64,000 bases of DNA from Strigamia acuminata (lineage: Eukaryota; Arthropoda; Chilopoda; Geophilomorpha; Linotaeniidae): positions 7,688,001-7,752,000 of the forward strand of contig OX442319.1 in assembly GCA_949358305.1 (NCBI GenBank), in the 5' to 3' direction. Every line of letters starts with the position of its first letter. Position 1 is the stretch's first letter. A program made the position numbers and the translations under genes. Positions 54,573 through 64,000 of this stretch are shown piece after piece. The notes under the pieces were generated by a model that saw only the letters and a program-made list of their open reading frames with translations, was not told where the DNA came from and did not search any database.

Positions 54573-57500
54573 AACATTCAGAGACATTGGTCTTGTGGTG
54601 TTTGTGCTAAGTCAACTGTGATGAGATCAAAAGTCTATTCTCCCAAATCATCGGTTAGATGTTTCTAAAACTTACATTGGAGCCTTCTACTAAGGTTTAA
54701 ACACTATTTCTGAACATTCAGAGACATTGGTCTTGTGGTGTTTGTGCTAAGTCAACTGCGATGTGAAATAAGCTCAAAATTTTTTTTTCAAAGTTTATTG
54801 CTTGGGTGTTGCTAAAACTTACATTGAAGGCTTCTACTAAGGTTTAAACACTATTTCTAAACATTCAGAGACATTGGTCTTGTGGTGTTTGTGCTAAGTC
54901 AACTGTGATGAGATCAAAAGTCTATTCTCCCAAATCATCGGTTGGATGTTTCTAAAACTTACATTGGAGCCTTCTACTAAGGTTTAAACACTATTTCTGA
55001 ACATTCAGAGACATTGGTCTTATGGTGTTTGTGCTAAGTCAACTATGATGAGATCAAAAGTCTATTCTCCCAAATCATCGGTTGAATGTTTCTAAAACTT
55101 ACATTGGAGCCTTCTACTAAGGTTTAAACACTATTTCTGAACATTCAGAGACATTGGTCTTGTGGTGTTTGTGCTAAGTCAACTGTGATGAGATCAAAAG
55201 TCTATTCTCCCAAATCATCGGTTAGATGTTTCTAAAACTTACATTGGAGCCTTCTACTAAGGTTTAAACACTATTTCTGAACATTCAGAGACATTGGTCT
55301 TGTGGTGTTTGTGCTAAGTCAACTGCGATGTGAAATAAGCTCAAAATTTTTTTTTCAAAGTTTATTGCTTGGGTGTTGCTAAAACTTACATTGAAGGCTT
55401 CTACTAAGGTTTAAACACTATTTCTAAACATTCAGAGACATTGGTCTTGTGGTGTTTGTGCTAAGTCAACTGTGATGAGATCAAAACTCTATTCTCCCAA
55501 ATCATCGGTTGGATGTTTCTAAAACTTACATTGGAGCCTTCTACTAAGGTTTAAACACTATTTCTGAACATTCAGAGACATTGGTCTTGTGGTGTTTGTG
55601 CTAAGTCAACTGCGATGTGAAATAAGCTCAAAATTTTTTTTTCAAAATTTATTGCTTGGGTGTTGCTAAAACTTACATTGAAGGCTTCTACTAAGGTTTA
55701 AACACTATTTCTAAACATTCAGAGACATTGGTCTTGTGGTGTTTGTGCTAAGTCAACTGTGATGAGATCAAAAGTCTATTCTCCCAAATCATCGGTTGGA
55801 TGTTTCTAAAACTTACATTGGAGCCTTCTACTAAGGTTTAAACACGATTTCTGAACATTTAGAGACATTGGTCTTGTGGTGTTTATGCTAAGTCAACTGT
55901 GATGAGATCAAAAGTCTATTCTCCCAAATCATCGGTTGGATGTTTCTAAAACTTACATTGGAGCCTTCTACTAAGGTTTAAACACTATTTCTGAACATTC
56001 AGAGACATTGGTCTTATGGTGTTTGTGCTAAGTCAACTGTGATGAGATCAAAAGTCTATTCTCCCAAATCATCGGTTGAATGTTTCTAAAACTTACATTG
56101 GAGCCTTCTACTAAGGTTTAAACACTATTTCTGAACATTCAGAGACATTGGTCTTGTGGTGTTTGTGCTAAGTCAACTGTGATGAGATCAAAAGTCTATT
56201 CTTCCAAATCATCGGTTGGATGTTTCTAAAACTTACATTGGAGCCTTCTACTAAGGTTTAAACACTATTTCTGAACATTCAGAGACATTGGTCTTGTGGT
56301 GTTTGTGCTAAGTCAACTGCGATGTGAAATAAGCTCAAAATTTTTTTTTCAAAATTTATTGCTTGGGTGTTGCTAAAACTTACATTGAAGGCTTCTACTA
56401 AGGTTTAAACACTATTTCTAAACATTCAGAGACATTGGTCTTGTGGTGTTTGTGCTAAGTCAACTGTGATGAGATCAAAAGTCTATTCTCCCAAATCATC
56501 GGTTGGATGTTTCTAAAACTTACATTGGAGCCTTCTACTAAGGTTTAAACACTATTTCTGAACATTCAGAGACATTGGTCTTGTGGTGTTTGTGCTAAGT
56601 CAACTGCGATGTGAAATGAGCTCAAAATTTTTTTTTCAAAATTTATTGCTTGGGTGTTGCTAAAACTGATATTGAAGGCTTCTACTAAGGTTTAAACACT
56701 ATTTCTGAACATTCAGAGACATTGGTCTTGTGGTGTTTGTGCTAAGTCAACTGCGATGTGAAATGAGCTCAAAATTTTTTTCTTCAAAATTTAATGCTTG
56801 GGTGTTGCTAAAACTTATATTGAAGGCTTCTACTAAGGTTTAAACACTATTTCTGAACATACAGAGACATTGGACTTGTGGTGTTTGTGCTAAGTAACTG
56901 TGATGAGATCAAAAGTCTATTCTCCCAAATCATTGCTTGGATGTTGCTAAAACTTACATTGAAGGCTTCTACTAAGGTTTAAACACTATTTCTGAACATT
57001 CAGAGACATTGGTCTTGTGGTGTTTATGCTAAGTCAACTGTGATGAGATCAAAAGTCTATTCTCCCAAATCATCGGTTGGATGTTTCTAAAACTTACATT
57101 GGAGCCTTCTACTAAGGTTTAAACACTATTTCTGAACATTCAGAGACATTGGTCTTATGGTGTTTGTGCTAAGTCAACTGTGATGAGATCAAAAGTCTAT
57201 TCTCCCAAATCATCGGTTGAATGTTTCTAAAACTTACATTGGAGCCTTCTACTAAGGTTTAAACACTATTTCTGAACATTCAGAGACATTGGTCTTGTGG
57301 TGTTTGTGCTAAGTCAACTGTGATGAGATCAAAAGTCTATTCTCCCAAATCATCGGTTGGATGTTTCTAAAACTTACATTGGAGCCTTCTACTAAGGTTT
57401 AAACACTATTTCTGAACATTCAGAGACATTGGTCTTGTGGTGTTTGTGCTAAGTCAACTGCGATGTGAAATAAGCTCAAAATTTTTTTTTCAAAATTTAT

Positions 57501-59370
57501 TGCTTGGGTGTTGCTAAAACTTACATTGAAGGCTTCTACTAAGGTTTAAACACTATTTCTGAACATTCAGAGACATTGGTCTTATGGTGTTTGTGCTAAG
57601 TCAACTGTGATGAGATCAAAAGTCTATTCTCCCAAATCATCGGTTGAATGTTTCTAAAACTTACATTGGAGCCTTCTACTAAGGTTTAAACACTATTTCT
57701 GAACATTCAGAGACATTGGTCTTGTGGTGTTTGTGCTAAGTCAACTGTGATGAGATCAAAAGTCTATTCTCCCAAATCATCGGTTGGATGTTTCTAAAAC
57801 TTACATTGGAGCCTTCTACTAAGGTTTAAACACTATTTCTGAACATTCAGAGACATTGGTCTTGTGGTGTTTGTGCTAAGTCAACTGCGATGTGAAATAA
57901 GCTCAAAATTTTTTTTTCAAAATTTATTGCTTGGGTGTTGCTAAAACTTACATTGAAGGCTTCTACTAAGGTTTAAACACTATTTCTAAACATTCAGAGA
58001 CATTGGTCTTGTGGTGTTTGTGCTAAGTCAACTGTGATGAGATCAAAAGTCTATTCTCCCAAATCATCGGTTGGATGTTTCTAAAACTTACATTGGAGCC
58101 TTCTACTAAGGTTTAAACACTATTTCTGAACATTCAGAGACATTGGTCTTGTGGTGTTTGTGCTAAGTCAACTGCGATGTGAAATGAGCTCAAAATTTTT
58201 TTTTCAAAATTTATTGCTTGGGTGTTGCTAAAACTGATATTGAAGGCTTCTACTAAGGTTTAAACACTATTTCTGAACATTCAGAGACATTGGTCTTGTG
58301 GTGTTTGTGCTAAGTCAACTGCGATGTGAAATGAGCTCAAAATTTTTTTCTTCAAAATTTAATGCTTGGGTGTTGCTAAAACTTATATTGAAGGCTTCTA
58401 CTAAGGTTTAAACACTATTTCTGAACATACAGAGACATTGGACTTGTGGTGTTTGTGCTAAGTAACTGTGATGAGATCAAAAGTCTATTCTCCCAAATCA
58501 TTGCTTGGATGTTGCTAAAACTTACATTGAAGGCTTCTACTAAGGTTTAAACACTATTTCTGAACATTCAGAGACATTGGTCTTGTGGTGTTTATGCTAA
58601 GTCAACTGTGATGAGATCAAAAGTCTATTCTCCCAAATCATCGGTTGGATGTTTCTAAAACTTACATTGGAGCCTTCTACTAAGGTTTAAACACTATTTC
58701 TGAACATTCAGAGACATTGGTCTTATGGTGTTTGTGCTAAGTCAACTGTGATGAGATCAAAAGTCTATTCTCCCAAATCATCGGTTGAATGTTTCTAAAA
58801 CTTACATTGGAGCCTTCTACTAAGGTTTAAACACTATTTCTGAACATTCAGAGACATTGGTCTTGTGGTGTTTGTGCTAAGTCAACTGTGATGAGATCAA
58901 AAGTCTATTCTCCCAAATCATCGGTTGGATGTTTCTAAAACTTACATTGGAGCCTTCTACTAAGGTTTAAACACTATTTCTGAACATTCAGAGACATTGG
59001 TCTTGTGGTGTTTGTGCTAAGTCAACTGCGATGTGAAATAAGCTCAAAATTTTTTTTTCAAAATTTATTGCTTGGGTGTTGCTAAAACTTACATTGAAGG
59101 CTTCTACTAAGGTTTAAACACTATTTCTAAACATTCAGAGACATTGGTCTTGTGGTGTTTGTGCTAAGTCAACTGTGATGAGATCAAAAGTCTATTCTCC
59201 CAAATCATCGGTTGGATGTTTCTAAAACTTACATTGGAGCCTTCTACTAAGGTTTAAACACTATTTCTGAACATTCAGAGACATTGGTCTTATGGTGTTT
59301 GTGCTAAGTCAACTATGATGAGATCAAAAGTCTATTCTCCCAAATCATCGGTTGAATGTTTCTAAAACTT

Positions 59371-59454
59371 ACATTGGAGCCTTCTACTAAGGTTTAAACA
59401 CTATTTCTGAATGTTCAGAAATAGTGTTTAAACCTTAGTAGAAGGCTCCAATGT
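59371..59454. repeat. Palindromic satellite monomer insert, copy 5
   Basis: Same arms and spacer. It marks the right end of the first 4315-bp unit. Confidence 0.95.
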
Positions 59455-62400
59455 AACATTCAGAGACATTGGTCTTGTGGTGTTTGTGCTAAGTCAACTG
59501 TGATGAGATCAAAAGTCTATTCTCCCAAATCATCGGTTAGATGTTTCTAAAACTTACATTGGAGCCTTCTACTAAGGTTTAAACACTATTTCTGAACATT
59601 CAGAGACATTGGTCTTGTGGTGTTTGTGCTAAGTCAACTGCGATGTGAAATAAGCTCAAAATTTTTTTTTCAAAGTTTATTGCTTGGGTGTTGCTAAAAC
59701 TTACATTGAAGGCTTCTACTAAGGTTTAAACACTATTTCTAAACATTCAGAGACATTGGTCTTGTGGTGTTTGTGCTAAGTCAACTGTGATGAGATCAAA
59801 ACTCTATTCTCCCAAATCATCGGTTGGATGTTTCTAAAACTTACATTGGAGCCTTCTACTAAGGTTTAAACACTATTTCTGAACATTCAGAGACATTGGT
59901 CTTGTGGTGTTTGTGCTAAGTCAACTGCGATGTGAAATAAGCTCAAAATTTTTTTTTCAAAATTTATTGCTTGGGTGTTGCTAAAACTTACATTGAAGGC
60001 TTCTACTAAGGTTTAAACACTATTTCTAAACATTCAGAGACATTGGTCTTGTGGTGTTTGTGCTAAGTCAACTGTGATGAGATCAAAAGTCTATTCTCCC
60101 AAATCATCGGTTGGATGTTTCTAAAACTTACATTGGAGCCTTCTACTAAGGTTTAAACACGATTTCTGAACATTTAGAGACATTGGTCTTGTGGTGTTTA
60201 TGCTAAGTCAACTGTGATGAGATCAAAAGTCTATTCTCCCAAATCATCGGTTGGATGTTTCTAAAACTTACATTGGAGCCTTCTACTAAGGTTTAAACAC
60301 TATTTCTGAACATTCAGAGACATTGGTCTTATGGTGTTTGTGCTAAGTCAACTGTGATGAGATCAAAAGTCTATTCTCCCAAATCATCGGTTGAATGTTT
60401 CTAAAACTTACATTGGAGCCTTCTACTAAGGTTTAAACACTATTTCTGAACATTCAGAGACATTGGTCTTGTGGTGTTTGTGCTAAGTCAACTGTGATGA
60501 GATCAAAAGTCTATTCTCCCAAATCATCGGTTGGATGTTTCTAAAACTTACATTGGAGCCTTCTACTAAGGTTTAAACACTATTTCTGAACATTCAGAGA
60601 CATTGGTCTTGTGGTGTTTGTGCTAAGTCAACTGCGATGTGAAATAAGCTCAAAATTTTTTTTTCAAAATTTATTGCTTGGGTGTTGCTAAAACTTACAT
60701 TGAAGGCTTCTACTAAGGTTTAAACACTATTTCTAAACATTCAGAGACATTGGTCTTGTGGTGTTTGTGCTAAGTCAACTGTGATGAGATCAAAAGTCTA
60801 TTCTCCCAAATCATCGGTTGGATGTTTCTAAAACTTACATTGGAGCCTTCTACTAAGGTTTAAACACTATTTCTGAACATTCAGAGACATTGGTCTTGTG
60901 GTGTTTGTGCTAAGTCAACTGCGATGTGAAATGAGCTCAAAATTTTTTTTTCAAAATTTATTGCTTGGGTGTTGCTAAAACTGATATTGAAGGCTTCTAC
61001 TAAGGTTTAAACACTATTTCTGAACATTCAGAGACATTGGTCTTGTGGTGTTTGTGCTAAGTCAACTGCGATGTGAAATGAGCTCAAAATTTTTTTCTTC
61101 AAAATTTAATGCTTGGGTGTTGCTAAAACTTATATTGAAGGCTTCTACTAAGGTTTAAACACTATTTCTGAACATACAGAGACATTGGACTTGTGGTGTT
61201 TGTGCTAAGTAACTGTGATGAGATCAAAAGTCTATTCTCCCAAATCATTGCTTGGATGTTGCTAAAACTTACATTGAAGGCTTCTACTAAGGTTTAAACA
61301 CTATTTCTGAACATTCAGAGACATTGGTCTTGTGGTGTTTATGCTAAGTCAACTGTGATGAGATCAAAAGTCTATTCTCCCAAATCATCGGTTGGATGTT
61401 TCTAAAACTTACATTGGAGCCTTCTACTAAGGTTTAAACACTATTTCTGAACATTCAGAGACATTGGTCTTATGGTGTTTGTGCTAAGTCAACTGTGATG
61501 AGATCAAAAGTCTATTCTCCCAAATCATCGGTTGAATGTTTCTAAAACTTACATTGGAGCCTTCTACTAAGGTTTAAACACTATTTCTGAACATTCAGAG
61601 ACATTGGTCTTGTGGTGTTTGTGCTAAGTCAACTGTGATGAGATCAAAAGTCTATTCTCCCAAATCATCGGTTGGATGTTTCTAAAACTTACATTGGAGC
61701 CTTCTACTAAGGTTTAAACACTATTTCTGAACATTCAGAGACATTGGTCTTGTGGTGTTTGTGCTAAGTCAACTGCGATGTGAAATAAGCTCAAAATTTT
61801 TTTTTCAAAATTTATTGCTTGGGTGTTGCTAAAACTTACATTGAAGGCTTCTACTAAGGTTTAAACACTATTTCTGAACATTCAGAGACATTGGTCTTAT
61901 GGTGTTTGTGCTAAGTCAACTGTGATGAGATCAAAAGTCTATTCTCCCAAATCATCGGTTGAATGTTTCTAAAACTTACATTGGAGCCTTCTACTAAGGT
62001 TTAAACACTATTTCTGAACATTCAGAGACATTGGTCTTGTGGTGTTTGTGCTAAGTCAACTGTGATGAGATCAAAAGTCTATTCTCCCAAATCATCGGTT
62101 GGATGTTTCTAAAACTTACATTGGAGCCTTCTACTAAGGTTTAAACACTATTTCTGAACATTCAGAGACATTGGTCTTGTGGTGTTTGTGCTAAGTCAAC
62201 TGCGATGTGAAATAAGCTCAAAATTTTTTTTTCAAAATTTATTGCTTGGGTGTTGCTAAAACTTACATTGAAGGCTTCTACTAAGGTTTAAACACTATTT
62301 CTAAACATTCAGAGACATTGGTCTTGTGGTGTTTGTGCTAAGTCAACTGTGATGAGATCAAAAGTCTATTCTCCCAAATCATCGGTTGGATGTTTCTAAA

Positions 62401-63685
62401 ACTTACATTGGAGCCTTCTACTAAGGTTTAAACACTATTTCTGAACATTCAGAGACATTGGTCTTGTGGTGTTTGTGCTAAGTCAACTGCGATGTGAAAT
62501 GAGCTCAAAATTTTTTTTTCAAAATTTATTGCTTGGGTGTTGCTAAAACTGATATTGAAGGCTTCTACTAAGGTTTAAACACTATTTCTGAACATTCAGA
62601 GACATTGGTCTTGTGGTGTTTGTGCTAAGTCAACTGCGATGTGAAATGAGCTCAAAATTTTTTTCTTCAAAATTTAATGCTTGGGTGTTGCTAAAACTTA
62701 TATTGAAGGCTTCTACTAAGGTTTAAACACTATTTCTGAACATACAGAGACATTGGACTTGTGGTGTTTGTGCTAAGTAACTGTGATGAGATCAAAAGTC
62801 TATTCTCCCAAATCATTGCTTGGATGTTGCTAAAACTTACATTGAAGGCTTCTACTAAGGTTTAAACACTATTTCTGAACATTCAGAGACATTGGTCTTG
62901 TGGTGTTTATGCTAAGTCAACTGTGATGAGATCAAAAGTCTATTCTCCCAAATCATCGGTTGGATGTTTCTAAAACTTACATTGGAGCCTTCTACTAAGG
63001 TTTAAACACTATTTCTGAACATTCAGAGACATTGGTCTTATGGTGTTTGTGCTAAGTCAACTGTGATGAGATCAAAAGTCTATTCTCCCAAATCATCGGT
63101 TGAATGTTTCTAAAACTTACATTGGAGCCTTCTACTAAGGTTTAAACACTATTTCTGAACATTCAGAGACATTGGTCTTGTGGTGTTTGTGCTAAGTCAA
63201 CTGTGATGAGATCAAAAGTCTATTCTCCCAAATCATCGGTTGGATGTTTCTAAAACTTACATTGGAGCCTTCTACTAAGGTTTAAACACTATTTCTGAAC
63301 ATTCAGAGACATTGGTCTTGTGGTGTTTGTGCTAAGTCAACTGCGATGTGAAATAAGCTCAAAATTTTTTTTTCAAAATTTATTGCTTGGGTGTTGCTAA
63401 AACTTACATTGAAGGCTTCTACTAAGGTTTAAACACTATTTCTAAACATTCAGAGACATTGGTCTTGTGGTGTTTGTGCTAAGTCAACTGTGATGAGATC
63501 AAAAGTCTATTCTCCCAAATCATCGGTTGGATGTTTCTAAAACTTACATTGGAGCCTTCTACTAAGGTTTAAACACTATTTCTGAACATTCAGAGACATT
63601 GGTCTTATGGTGTTTGTGCTAAGTCAACTATGATGAGATCAAAAGTCTATTCTCCCAAATCATCGGTTGAATGTTTCTAAAACTT

Positions 63686-63769
63686 ACATTGGAGCCTTCT
63701 ACTAAGGTTTAAACACTATTTCTGAATGTTCAGAAATAGTGTTTAAACCTTAGTAGAAGGCTCCAATGT
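63686..63769. repeat. Palindromic satellite monomer insert, copy 6
   Basis: Same arms and spacer, 4315 bp after copy 5, at the right end of the second unit. Confidence 0.95.
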
Positions 63770-64000
63770 AACATTCAGAGACATTGGTCTTGTGGTGTTT
63801 GTGCTAAGTCAACTGTGATGAGATCAAAAGTCTATTCTCCCAAATCATCGGTTAGATGTTTCTAAAACTTACATTGGAGCCTTCTACTAAGGTTTAAACA
63901 CTATTTCTGAACATTCAGAGACATTGGTCTTGTGGTGTTTGTGCTAAGTCAACTGCGATGTGAAATAAGCTCAAAATTTTTTTTTCAAAGTTTATTGCTT

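Larger units (their letters stand above)
55141..63770. repeat. Two full copies of a 4315-bp higher-order repeat
   Basis: Units run 55141-59455 and 59456-63770, and a third starts at 63771. Five independent markers repeat exactly 4315 bp apart: AAAACTC (55482/59797), CACGATTT (55846/60161), the AAGTAACTG monomers (56892/61207 and 58460/62775) and the palindrome (59412/63727). One base differs at about 56202 (CTTCC versus CTCCC). This is the youngest amplification seen in the array. Confidence 0.93.
32636..64000. repeat. Tandem satellite array, 140/147-bp monomers with higher-order repeats
   Basis: About 31.4 kb, roughly 220 monomers, continuing past the window. All monomers share a conserved block of about 85-90 bp running from CTAAAACTTA through GGTTTAAACACT and TTCTGAACATTCAGAGAC to GTGCTAAGTCAACTG. 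The other 50-60 bp come in two forms. Type A (140 bp) has GATGAGATCAAAAGTC and CCCAAATCATCGG. Type B (147 bp) has GCGATGTGAAATAAGC, a run of nine T and TTATTGCTTGGG. A 139-bp variant lacks the C of AAGTCAAC. Subtypes (TTGGATG, TTGAATG, TTAGATG; AAAATTT or AAAGTTT) recur in fixed orders, which defines higher-order repeats. No coding frame, transposon or other interruption is present. The chromosomal role (centromeric or otherwise) cannot be told. Confidence 0.97.

Noticed and set aside
32636-64000. CRISPR-like array of regular repeats
   Set aside because: The monomers are 140-147 bp, directly adjacent and homologous throughout, with no unique spacers, and lie in eukaryotic retroelement context.

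Overview
The window is repeat-only DNA from a eukaryotic, most probably invertebrate animal, genome. Every coding region belongs to a transposable element: BEL/Pao and Ty3/gypsy LTR retrotransposons plus one non-autonomous DNA transposon. The right half is satellite DNA. No host gene, rRNA or tRNA gene was found. The animal assignment rests on the BEL/Pao elements, which are essentially confined to animals; the species cannot be named from the sequence.

Positions 1-32635 form a stack of nested insertions. The oldest layer is a minus-strand BEL/Pao element (BEL1b). Its 3' LTR is cut by the window start (1-160), its pol lies at 221-4197, and its truncated 5' LTR lies at 31168-32635, abutting the satellite. 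A plus-strand relative (BEL1a, 4198-31167, two 1562-bp LTRs) interrupts it; about 2.3 kb of BEL1b is missing at the junction and no target-site duplication is seen. BEL1a has been hit twice. A complete minus-strand BEL/Pao element of another subfamily (BEL2, 5237-13078, TSD GCAT, 921-bp LTRs with no difference seen) sits in its 5' LTR. A minus-strand Ty3/gypsy element (19033-28730, TSD GTAT, 568-bp LTRs) sits in its integrase domain. The gypsy element in turn carries a 1219-bp Tc1/mariner-like non-autonomous transposon (21023-22241) in the end of its pol gene. All layers look young: I saw 2 differences between the BEL1a LTRs, 1 between the gypsy LTRs and none between the BEL2 LTRs.

BEL1a and BEL2 each encode one continuous Gag-Pol polyprotein (gag, zinc knuckles, protease, RT, RNase H, integrase). 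The gypsy element uses two frames joined at a GGGAAAC heptamer that directly precedes the gag stop, a textbook -1 frameshift arrangement. BEL2 is the only element with no visible lesion.

Positions 32636-64000 are one uninterrupted tandem satellite array of 140-bp (type A) and 147-bp (type B) monomers with several higher-order repeats, including exact periods of 994 bp and 4315 bp. Six copies of a 185-bp monomer carry an identical 45-nt inverted insertion that makes an 84-nt palindrome. The array continues beyond the window.
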